Shown in pieces: positions 48,225 through 55,610 of a stretch of DNA of 64,000 nucleotides (its first letter is position 1; every line of letters begins with the position of its first letter). The notes under the pieces are model-generated. The model searched no databases, was not told where the DNA came from, and was given only the letters and a program-made list of their open reading frames with translations. This stretch comes from CAWBFD01 sp963788115 (GTDB taxonomy: Bacteria > Actinomycetota > Thermoleophilia > Solirubrobacterales > 70-9), in assembly GCA_963788115.1 (NCBI GenBank), contig CAWBFD010000004.1:186001-250000 (forward strand). The letters are read 5' to 3'. The position numbers and the translations under genes were made by a program.

Positions 48225-48361
48225 GCCTGGCGGCTCCGGAGCCCGCCAGGCCACGTCCTCACTCGCTCGCGTACTTTCCAAGTACGCCACGCTCGCTGCG
48301 TCCTCGCCTGGCGGGCTCCGGCATCCGCCAGCCGCAGACATGGGGATTCTGAGACAACCTC
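48197..48361. repeat. Structured intergenic element, GCGTCCT-core family, copy 4
   Basis: 165 bp between divergent genes. Outer arms GAGGTTGCCTCAAAACCCCC (48197-48216) and GGGGATTCTGAGACAACCTC (48342-48361) pair with three mismatches or wobbles. Middle arms CCGGAGCCCGCCAGG (48236-48250) and CCTGGCGGGCTCCGG (48307-48321), perfect 15 bp. Inner hairpin GCGTACTT-tcc-AAGTACGC (48269-48287). Loops: ACGTCCTCACTCGCTC and CACGCTCGCTGCGTCCTCG. The inner part is nearly identical to copy 3. The left arm overlaps the first codons of the minus-strand gene. Confidence 0.75.
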
Positions 48362-48442
48362 CTGCGCCAATCAGTCAACCGCGTCGAGAGGTTATGCGAG
48401 CCGGTGTGCCTCGCGGCCGACGCCGCTTCCTAGGATTGGCGG

Positions 48443-48916
48443 GTGCGACGCGTTCTCGTGCTGACTCTGGCCGCGTGCTCGCTCACCGGCGCCGCCTGTG
48501 GCTCCGACGAGGGCAGCGAGACTTCGGCTGCCTGCCTCGCGGGCCCGGACGCGTATGTGGAGGCCCTGCGACGCGCACCGGACGATGTTCGGCTCGCGGA
48601 CGGCACCCCGATCAGCGACTGCCTGGCCGAGGGGCAGAGCGCGGGGGAGCTCGGGAGCGTCGGCGAGGCGATGATCACGGCTGCGACGCGGCTGAACTCC
48701 GATGCGCTGCGAACGCTCGACCAGGGCACGGCCGTGGAGCTCGGCTACCTGGTTGGCGCGATCGAGCGCGGGGCCGAGAGCACGGGCGGGATCCACGAGG
48801 ACCTGCTGCGGCGGGTCGAGGCGGCGGCTGGGTTCACGGGCCAGGCCGAGGCCCCCGCCGGCTCGTTCAGAGAGGGCTTCGAGCAGGGGCTCGCAGCGGG
48901 GTGGCAGGGCGGCTAG
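48443..48916 (+). CDS. Putative lipoprotein
   Basis: 157 residues. Signal peptide with lipobox LTGAAC (Cys about residue 19: VLVLTLAACSLTGAACGSDEG) followed by a short acidic linker and a helical domain (DAYVEALRRAPDDVRL, SAGELGSVGEAMITAATRL, TAVELGYLVGAIERGAES). No family recognised. A -10 TAGGAT ends 6 bases before the GTG, so the mRNA is probably leaderless. It precedes fumC by 33 bases. Confidence 0.72.
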   Translation: MRRVLVLTLAACSLTGAACGSDEGSETSAACLAGPDAYVEALRRAPDDVRLADGTPISDCLAEGQSAGELGSVGEAMITAATRLNSDALRTLDQGTAVELGYLVGAIERGAESTGGIHEDLLRRVEAAAGFTGQAEAPAGSFREGFEQGLAAGWQGG

Positions 48917-48949
48917 GTGGATCCGTCTGCCAGGATCACGGAAGGACCG

Positions 48950-50269
48950 ATGGCGACCGTGCAGAACGAGCTGTGGGGCGTGGAGACCCGTAAGGCGATC
49001 GAAAACTTCCCGGTATCGGGCGAGCCGATCCCGGTTCCGGTCGTTCGCTGGCTCGGCCGGATCAAGGCAGCCGCCGCCAGGGCCAACGCCGAGCTCGGCC
49101 TGCTTGACCCCGACCTGGCCGAGCGGATCGCGGCTGCGGCGGACGCCGTCGCCGCAGGCGAGCACGACGAGCAGTTCCCGATCGACGTCTTCCAGACCGG
49201 CTCCGGCACCTCGTCGAACATGAATGCGAACGAGGTGATCGCCAACCTCGCCGGGGACGCCCATCCCAACGACCACGTCAACATGGGCCAGTCGTCGAAC
49301 GACGTCTTCCCCTCGGCCGTCCACCTGGCTGCTCTGAGCGAGCTCACCCACGACCTCCTTCCGGCGATGGACGGCCTCGCCGCCACGCTCGAGCGCAAGG
49401 CGTCTGAGCTCTCGGACGTGGTCAAGTCCGGCCGCACCCACCTGATGGACGCGGTCCCGGTCACCCTCGGCCAGGAGTTCGGCGGCTATGCGGCCCAGGT
49501 CCGGCTCGGGATCGACCGGGTCAGGGCGACGCTGGGCCGGGTCGGCCAGATCCCGCTCGGCGGAACGGCCACCGGGACCGGGCTCAACACCCATCCCGAG
49601 TTCGCGAGCCTGGTGCGCGACCGGCTCGCCGCGGACACCGGGCTTGAGATCTCCGCCCCCCTGGACCGGTTCGAGGCGCAGGCAAATCGGGATGCTCTGG
49701 TCGAGCTCTCCGCGGCCCTGAAGGTGGTAGCGGTCTCGCTGACGAAGATCGCGAACGACCTCGCGCTGATGGGATCCGGCCCACGGGCCGGGCTCGCCGA
49801 GATCCGCCTGCCGGAGCTCCAGAAGGGCTCGTCGATCATGCCGGGGAAGGTCAACCCCGTGGTCCCTGAGGTCGTGCTCCAGGTCGGCGCCCAGGTGATC
49901 GGCAACGACGCGGCGATCACCATCGCCGGCTCGCAGGGCCAGTTCGAGCTGAACGTGCGGGTCCCGCTGATCGCCCGCAACCTGCTCGACTCGATCCGGC
50001 TCGAGGCCTCGGCCTGCCGGCTCCTGGACCAGAGATGCGTGGCCGGAATCGAGCCAAACGAGGAGGTCACCGAGCGTCACGCGGAGGCCACCCTGGCGAC
50101 CGCCACGGCGCTCAACCCCCACATCGGCTACGACCGCGCCACGGAGATCGTCAAGGAGGCGGCCGCGTCAGGGCGGCCCTTGCGTGAGGTCGCGAGGGAG
50201 ATGGGGGTCGACGAGTCGATCCTCGAGCAGGCGCTGGACCATCGCAAGATGGCGCGACCGCACGAGTAG
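48950..50269 (+). CDS. fumC: Fumarate hydratase, class II
   Basis: 439-residue cytosolic TCA-cycle enzyme, fumarate to malate, iron-independent. Family signatures: FQTGSGTSSNMNANEVIAN, the H-P-N-D-H-V-N block with GQSSNDVFPSAVH, SGRTHLMDAVPVTLGQE and the superfamily signature GSSIMPGKVNP. The ATG at 48950 was chosen for its Shine-Dalgarno GGAAGG five bases upstream; a GTG 33 bases earlier is in frame. Length is normal. Confidence 0.95.
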   Translation: MATVQNELWGVETRKAIENFPVSGEPIPVPVVRWLGRIKAAAARANAELGLLDPDLAERIAAAADAVAAGEHDEQFPIDVFQTGSGTSSNMNANEVIANLAGDAHPNDHVNMGQSSNDVFPSAVHLAALSELTHDLLPAMDGLAATLERKASELSDVVKSGRTHLMDAVPVTLGQEFGGYAAQVRLGIDRVRATLGRVGQIPLGGTATGTGLNTHPEFASLVRDRLAADTGLEISAPLDRFEAQANRDALVELSAALKVVAVSLTKIANDLALMGSGPRAGLAEIRLPELQKGSSIMPGKVNPVVPEVVLQVGAQVIGNDAAITIAGSQGQFELNVRVPLIARNLLDSIRLEASACRLLDQRCVAGIEPNEEVTERHAEATLATATALNPHIGYDRATEIVKEAAASGRPLREVAREMGVDESILEQALDHRKMARPHE

Positions 50270-50289
50270 CCCGCCAGCTGCGCAGCGGC

Positions 50290-50736
50290 TCAGCGACCGT
50301 AGCGCCCGACCAGCTCCGCCGTTGCGATCACATGTCCCTCGATCGCGTGCTCCAGCTCATCGCGGTTGGCGCCCGGGTCGAGCTCGGGTGCCGTGTCCAG
50401 GGCGTGAAGCTGGAAGAAATAGCGGTGGTCTCCGTGACCCGGAGGCGGGAGCGGACCGCGGTAGCCTCGGTCGCCGAATCCGTTCTCTCCCTCTCCGGCG
50501 GTGGAGGTGCCCTCGGCCAGCATGTCCGCGCCTGCATCGATCCCCCACGCGACCCAGTGGACGAAGTCCCCGCTCGGAGCGTCCGGGTCGTGGACGATCA
50601 GCGCCAGCGACCGCGTTCCTTCTGGCACGCCCTGCCAGGCGAGCTGCGGCGAGAGGTCCTCGCCGTCGCCGGTGTTACGGACGGGGACCTCGCCGCCCTG
50701 CTCGAACGCCGGACTCGTGAGCACGAACTCCGCCAT
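50290..50736 (-). CDS. YbhB/YbcL family phosphatidylethanolamine-binding-like protein
   Basis: 148-residue PEBP-fold protein: MAEFVLTSPAFEQGGEVPV, GDGEDLSPQLAWQGVPEG, SLALIVHDPDAP (signature), FVHWVAWGID and YRGPLPPPGHGDHRYFFQLHAL are the typical blocks. Bacterial members have unproven roles; they bind small anionic ligands. Normal length. Divergent from msrA with a short spacer. Confidence 0.9.
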   Translation of the reverse strand: MAEFVLTSPAFEQGGEVPVRNTGDGEDLSPQLAWQGVPEGTRSLALIVHDPDAPSGDFVHWVAWGIDAGADMLAEGTSTAGEGENGFGDRGYRGPLPPPGHGDHRYFFQLHALDTAPELDPGANRDELEHAIEGHVIATAELVGRYGR

Positions 50737-50808
50737 TGCTGGACCTCGTACCCTTCAATCAGAGAGATCATGCGTAACGAAGCGGCGACCGGGGAGTCGG
50801 AAGGAATC

Positions 50809-51357
50809 ATGGAGACACACACGGAGACTTCGAGCGCGACCGGTGAGGCGACGGCGAGCGAGGCGGCCACGGCGACCGAGAAGGCAACGTTCGGCGCCGG
50901 CTGCTTCTGGCAGGTCGAGACCGCGTTCCGCGAGCTCGATGGCGTCGTCGGCACCGCCGTCGGCTACGAGGGCGGGACGGTGGACAACCCGACCTACGAG
51001 CAGGTCTGCTCCGACCGCACCGGGCATGCGGAGGTCGCCCAAGTCGAGTTCGATCCGGAGCGGATCAGCTACGAGGAGCTGCTCGAGAAGTTCTGGGTGA
51101 TCCACGACCCCACGCAGGTCAACCGCCAGGGCCCTGACGTCGGAACCCAGTACCGCTCGGTGATCTTCACTCACTCCGAGGCGCAGGCGGAGGCCGCACA
51201 GGCCTCGAAGCAGCGGGCGCAGGAGCGCTTTCGCCAGCCGATCGTCACCGAGATCGAGCCGGCGCAGCCGTTCTGGCGGGCTGAGGAGTACCACCAGTGC
51301 TACCTGCAGAAGCGGCAGGAGCGCCCCGGGCTCCTCGCCTCTCTCCTCGGGCGCTGA
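50809..51357 (+). CDS. msrA: Peptide-methionine (S)-S-oxide reductase
   Basis: 182-residue repair enzyme reducing methionine S-sulfoxide. Catalytic motif FGAGCFWQVE (nucleophile C32), VVGTAVGYEGGTVDNPTYEQV, CSDRTGHAEVAQVEFDP and the C-terminal PFWRAEEYHQCYL. The ATG at 50809 has GGAAGG close upstream; ATG at 50770 would add 13 residues. The N-terminal 25 residues (Thr/Ala/Glu-rich) look disordered. The 3' end overlaps the convergent lnt frame by 113 bases. Confidence 0.93.
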   Translation: METHTETSSATGEATASEAATATEKATFGAGCFWQVETAFRELDGVVGTAVGYEGGTVDNPTYEQVCSDRTGHAEVAQVEFDPERISYEELLEKFWVIHDPTQVNRQGPDVGTQYRSVIFTHSEAQAEAAQASKQRAQERFRQPIVTEIEPAQPFWRAEEYHQCYLQKRQERPGLLASLLGR

Positions 51358-52810
51358 GCGCCAGGGCGATCGCCGCCAGGGCGACCGCCGTCCAGCCGAA
51401 CACGTCGCCGATCCGGACGTAGGGCGTCGTTGCGCCCGCCAGCGCCACATCGGCGACCACGGTGGCCCGGGCAAGGTCGGGGCCGGCGTCGGCGATGACC
51501 TCGCCTGCGGGGTCATGGATGGCGGACCCGTAGCGCCAGTCCGAGCGAACCAGGGCCACCCCGGCGCCGGCCGCGCCCAGGCTCGCGAGCGCGCGCTGCT
51601 GCGTCGCGAGCGCGTGCCAGTCATGGGTGGATGAGACCAGCAGGGTGGCGCCGCGGGCGGCCCGCAGCCGCGGCACGGCCGGGTCCTCGGTGTCGACCCC
51701 GAGCATCACCCCGAGGGGCACGCCGCCGACGACCAGCGGCTCGGCGCTCGGGGTACTCCCCTGCCCCTCGCCCAGGTACCACATCGCCCGCTGCTTCGAG
51801 CGGACGCCCGTGAGCCGTCCCTCCGGCGTCACCGCCAGGGCCTGGCTCACCTCGGGCTCGGGAAGGAAGAACGGGACGAGGATCGCCGCTCCGGTCGACC
51901 GCGCGAGGCGGCGCAGGTAGCCGAGGGTCTCGGGCTCCGTGCGCGGGTCCACGTACATCGTCGCCTCCGGCCAGACGACCAATTCGGCGCCCTCGGCGGT
52001 CGCCGCGCGGGTGAGCTCGCCAAGATCTCGGGCGACGTCAAGCGACGCCTCGTCCCAGCCCGTGGCCTCCCAGTTGCGGAGCACCCAGCGGTTCTCCTCC
52101 GCGGTGTCGTAGCCCGGCTGGATCGCGGCGACGCGGATCGCGGTGTCAGAGCCCGCGCCGGCGGTGAGGGCGCCCCCGGCAAGCGTCGCCGCCAACGCCA
52201 CTGCGCCGGCCGCGAGGGCGGGCAGCGCTCGCCGGGATGTGAGCGCCAGCGCGATCGAGTAGTTCGTCGCCACCACGGCGAACGTGATCGCCCACGGCCC
52301 GGCGAGCGCCGTCAGGCCGGCGGTCGGCTCGTCGGCCTGCGAGAGGAACACCGGCCCCCAGAATCCGCCCGGGTCGAGCTTCACCCGAAGCACCTCGAGC
52401 GCGGTCCACGCCAGCGCCGGGACCACCACCGCGGCCACCGGAGCGAGCGTTGGCGGCAACCGCTCCGCCCCCCAGGGTCGGCCGAAGCCAAGGGCGTAGA
52501 GAAGGACGGTGAACGCCGGAATCGCAAGCAGGGCCACCGCCAGCACGGGCGACCCGCCGATCGCCAGGGGGGCGTCGACCCACTGACCGTCGGTGAGCCC
52601 GAACGGCAGCGCCGGCACCAGCAGGAGCTCGAGGTAGACGCCGTATGCCAGCGGCATTGCGAGGCGCGCCGCGCGGGTACCGGGAGACCCGAGGGTGACC
52701 ACGGCCGCCGGGACGAGCGCCACCCAGGCGAGCCACCCGAGGCCAACCGAGGGGCTCGCGACCCACAGGCCCAGGGCGCTGGCGAGCGCAGCAACGATGG
52801 CGATTGGCAC
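51245..52810 (-). CDS. lnt: Apolipoprotein N-acyltransferase-like protein, catalytic Cys missing
   Basis: 521 residues with the Lnt layout: N-terminal membrane domain of six or so helices (IVAALASALGLWVASPSVG, PALPFGLTDGQWVDAPLAI, VLALLAIPAFTVLLYALG-type segments), a nitrilase domain from about residue 225 (IRVAAIQPGYDTAEENR) and a last hydrophobic helix (IGDVFGWTAVALAAIALAL). Glu in LVVWPEATMY and Lys in RSKQRAMWYLGEGQ fit the triad. The nucleophile position, normally in I-C-Y-E, reads MLGVDTEDP: Gly for Cys. It may thus be inactive or altered. Start GTG at 52810. The stop lies 113 bases inside msrA on the other strand. Confidence 0.78.
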   Translation of the reverse strand: MPIAIVAALASALGLWVASPSVGLGWLAWVALVPAAVVTLGSPGTRAARLAMPLAYGVYLELLLVPALPFGLTDGQWVDAPLAIGGSPVLAVALLAIPAFTVLLYALGFGRPWGAERLPPTLAPVAAVVVPALAWTALEVLRVKLDPGGFWGPVFLSQADEPTAGLTALAGPWAITFAVVATNYSIALALTSRRALPALAAGAVALAATLAGGALTAGAGSDTAIRVAAIQPGYDTAEENRWVLRNWEATGWDEASLDVARDLGELTRAATAEGAELVVWPEATMYVDPRTEPETLGYLRRLARSTGAAILVPFFLPEPEVSQALAVTPEGRLTGVRSKQRAMWYLGEGQGSTPSAEPLVVGGVPLGVMLGVDTEDPAVPRLRAARGATLLVSSTHDWHALATQQRALASLGAAGAGVALVRSDWRYGSAIHDPAGEVIADAGPDLARATVVADVALAGATTPYVRIGDVFGWTAVALAAIALALSARGERRGARGAPAASAGSTGGTPQPARTAAPARSR

Positions 52811-52821
52811 CCCCGACCCCC

Positions 52822-54288
52822 TCAGAGGTTGACTGCGACGTACTTGGTCTCGAGGAACTCCTCGATCCCCTCGTTGCCGCCCTCGCGGCCGATCCCCGAT
52901 TGCTTGACGCCGCCGAACGGGGCGCCCGCGTTCGAGACCATCCCCTGGTTGAGGCCGACCATCCCGGTCTCCAGGCCCTCGCACACCCGCAGTGCCCGCT
53001 TGAGGTCGCGCGTGAAGACGTACGCAACCAACCCGAACTCGGTGTCGTTGGCCGCGGCGATCGCCTCCTCCTCGGAGTCGAACCCCGTCACGGGTGCGAC
53101 TGGGCCGAAGATCTCCTCCTTCAGCAGGCGGGCGTCCGGGCTGACATCGCCAAGCACCGTCGGCTCGAAGAAGTAGCCCGCGCCGTCGAGGCGGTTGCCG
53201 CCGACCACTGCCGTCGCCCCCTTGCCCATTGCGTCCTCGACCAGCTCCGCCACCGTGGACCGCTGGCTCTCGTCGATCAGGGGCCCCACGTCCACGTCCT
53301 CCTCCGTGCCACGGCCGACCCGGAGCTTCCCCATGCGCTCGCCGAGCTTGGATGCGAACTCGTCGGCGATCCCGGCGGCGACGTGGAAGCGGTTGGCGGA
53401 GGTGCAGGCCTCGCCGATGTTTCGCATCTTGGCGATCATGGCGCCCTCGAGGGCCGCGTCGAGATCGGCGTCGTCGAAGATCAGGAACGGCGCGTTGCCG
53501 CCCAGCTCCATCGAGACCTTGAGCACGTTCTGCGCCGCCTGGGCGATCAGCTTGCGGCCGATCTCCGTCGAGCCCGTGAACGAGAGCTTCCGCAGCCGGG
53601 GGTCGGAGATGATCGGGCCTGACACCTTCGATGCCGAGGAGCTGGTGATCACGTTGAGGACCCCGGGGGGAAGGCCGCAGGCCTCGAGCAGCTGCGCCAG
53701 CGCGATCATTGACAGCGGCGTCTGCTGAGCGGGCTTGATCACCATCGTGCAGCCGGCGGCGATCGCCGGCCCGATCTTGCGCGTCCCCATGGCGTTCGGG
53801 AAGTTCCAGGGGGTGATGAAGTAGCTGGGGCCGACGGGCTGGCGCATCACCAGCACCCGGCTCTGAGCGTTGCCGGCGACCTTGTAGTAGCCGTCGATCC
53901 GCAGTGCCTCGCCCGAGAACCAGCGGAAGAACTCGGCCGAGTAGACGATCTCGGCCTTCGACTCGGCGACGGCCTTGCCCATCTCCAGGGTCATCAGGAG
54001 CGCCAGGTCGTCGGCGCGCTCGTTCAGGGCGAGGAAGGCGCGGTGGAGGATCTCCGAGCGCTCGTTCGGGGGCGTGGCCGCCCACTGGGCCTGCGCGGCA
54101 ACCGCGGCATCGAGCGCCGCGGTCGCGTCCCCGGGGGTGGCGTCCGCGATCTCGCACAGCGCCTCGCCGGTGGCAGGGTCCTCCACGGCCAGGGTCTCGC
54201 CACCGGACGCATCGCGCCACTCACCACCGATCAGCAGGCGCTTCTCGACCTGCTCGACGACGGCCTGCTCCTGGGTGGCGATGCTCAT
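52822..54288 (-). CDS. gabD: NAD(P)-dependent aldehyde dehydrogenase, succinate-semialdehyde type
   Basis: 488-residue soluble tetramer-forming enzyme oxidising an aldehyde to the acid. PWNFPNAMGTRKIGPAIAAGCTMVIKPAQQTPLS (split here: PWNFP and IKPA are the cofactor blocks), FTGSTEIGRKL, catalytic Glu in SMELGGNAPF and catalytic Cys in IGEACTSANRFHV, then EEIFGPVAPV and GGVKQSGIGREGG. Overall pattern is nearest GabD-like semialdehyde dehydrogenases, but the exact substrate is an inference. Start ATG at 54288 with GGAGG ten bases upstream. The lnt gene follows after 11 bases. Confidence 0.87.
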   Translation of the reverse strand: MSIATQEQAVVEQVEKRLLIGGEWRDASGGETLAVEDPATGEALCEIADATPGDATAALDAAVAAQAQWAATPPNERSEILHRAFLALNERADDLALLMTLEMGKAVAESKAEIVYSAEFFRWFSGEALRIDGYYKVAGNAQSRVLVMRQPVGPSYFITPWNFPNAMGTRKIGPAIAAGCTMVIKPAQQTPLSMIALAQLLEACGLPPGVLNVITSSSASKVSGPIISDPRLRKLSFTGSTEIGRKLIAQAAQNVLKVSMELGGNAPFLIFDDADLDAALEGAMIAKMRNIGEACTSANRFHVAAGIADEFASKLGERMGKLRVGRGTEEDVDVGPLIDESQRSTVAELVEDAMGKGATAVVGGNRLDGAGYFFEPTVLGDVSPDARLLKEEIFGPVAPVTGFDSEEEAIAAANDTEFGLVAYVFTRDLKRALRVCEGLETGMVGLNQGMVSNAGAPFGGVKQSGIGREGGNEGIEEFLETKYVAVNL

Positions 54289-54417
54289 GGGACTGCGACC
54301 TCCTGTGGGCGTTCAAGACCCAGGGTATCCGGGGTGGGCACACCCGCAACCAGAGCGGCCCCGCCGATGGCGGGGCCGTTCCAGCTGGCTACTTTTTGCG
54401 CAGGCGCGGGCGCTCGA

Positions 54418-55377
54418 TTAGAGCGTCACGCAGTTGAGGTAGTCAATGCCCGCCTGGGCGCTTGCGAACGGGTCGAACGTCGGGTCGCCGAAGGGCGGGT
54501 CCTGCTCGTAGTAGTAGAACCGCACCTTCCCCTTGGCGGCGTCGAGGATCGGCTCGAAGACCATCTCGCCCTCGCCCATCGGCACCGGGGTCGCGTTGAC
54601 CGGGTCCGCCACGTTGATCCCGTCCTTGACGTGGAGCATCTTGATCCGGTGCCCGTACTGCTCCAGCAGTGCGACCGGATCCGCGCCGCCGTCCGTGGCC
54701 CAGAGCACATCGAGCTGGAAGGCAACGTACCGAGGATCGGTGTTCTCCACCAGGATCTGCCAGGCGCTCTTGGTTTCGCCATCGGCCGGATCCACGTACA
54801 TCGTCCGGAACTCGCCCTGGTGGTTGTGGACGTAGACCCTGCCGGTCCCGTTCTGGACCGAGCGCTGGCCGAGCCTGTCCAGCGTCGCCGCCGTCGCGAG
54901 GGTGTCCTCGAGGGTGCCGATGCCGGGTGCCGCGGAGCCTCCCGAGCCCACGAACTTCTGCTTCAGCACCTTCGCGTCGGCGAGGGTCTGATCGAAGGTG
55001 GCCTCGTCCATGGACCCGTGCCGGGACGGCGCCTTCAGGTCGTACTTGTCCAAGAGCGCCTTGAACTCCGTCGCGGTGCGGCCGTTGAACGTGAACGGCT
55101 CGACGTTGCGATACCCCATCTCGCTCAGCCTTCTGAGCGTCTCCTCGGCCCTCGCCTGGGTCGCGGCGTCCTCGCCGAAGCCCACATACGCGGCGAAGTT
55201 CCACAGCTGGATCCCGATCTGGTTGTCGGGGATCCCGCGGCCCTGGCCGCACTCGCCCTGCCCGGGACCGTTCCCGAGCTGCGCGGCAGCCGGCCCGCCC
55301 CCGCCGAGCGCCACCAGGAGCGCGGCGACGGCCACCACGCCGATGCCGGCTCGGACCCCTGTGCTCAACCGCGTCAT
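54418..55377 (-). CDS. Secreted xylose-isomerase-like TIM-barrel protein
   Basis: 319 residues. Sec-type signal peptide (RLSTGVRAGIGVVAVAALLVALGG, cleavage near AAAQ), then a sugar-phosphate isomerase/epimerase (AP endonuclease 2-like) barrel: GIQLWNFAAYVGFG, GYRNVEPFTFNGR, APSRHGSMDEATFD, VHNHQGEF (metal His), VAFQLDVLWATDGG (Asp), HVKDGINV and a C-terminal EPILDAAKG. ATG at 55377 has GAGGAGG five bases upstream. It stands divergent from a secreted sugar dehydrogenase, so both may act on sugars outside the cell. Confidence 0.85.
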   Translation of the reverse strand: MTRLSTGVRAGIGVVAVAALLVALGGGGPAAAQLGNGPGQGECGQGRGIPDNQIGIQLWNFAAYVGFGEDAATQARAEETLRRLSEMGYRNVEPFTFNGRTATEFKALLDKYDLKAPSRHGSMDEATFDQTLADAKVLKQKFVGSGGSAAPGIGTLEDTLATAATLDRLGQRSVQNGTGRVYVHNHQGEFRTMYVDPADGETKSAWQILVENTDPRYVAFQLDVLWATDGGADPVALLEQYGHRIKMLHVKDGINVADPVNATPVPMGEGEMVFEPILDAAKGKVRFYYYEQDPPFGDPTFDPFASAQAGIDYLNCVTL

Positions 55378-55610
55378 GCGTGCCTCCTCAATCTCGTCTC
55401 CCAGTGGGCGCCCACACCTCGGCGCTGAGCCGGGGTGGGGGCTTACCTGCTTCAAGGGCCCTATTCCCCGCCTTCAGCCATCCTGAAACGCGATCTGGTT
55501 CGGTCGCGACGCAGAACTCCTGAGCTTCCGTTCGTCGCCGCTGTTTGTTTGCACCGCTGCTGGGTACATTCGGTGCGATAGCTCAGACGCAGGGAACAGG
55601 AGGTCGAGAT

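Noticed and set aside
52811..54220. Long minus-strand open frame continuing upstream of the lnt-like gene through the aldehyde dehydrogenase gene
   Set aside because: Translation is Arg/Gly/Pro-rich without domains and is an out-of-frame reading of the well-supported aldehyde dehydrogenase on the same strand; the lnt fold begins only at 52810.
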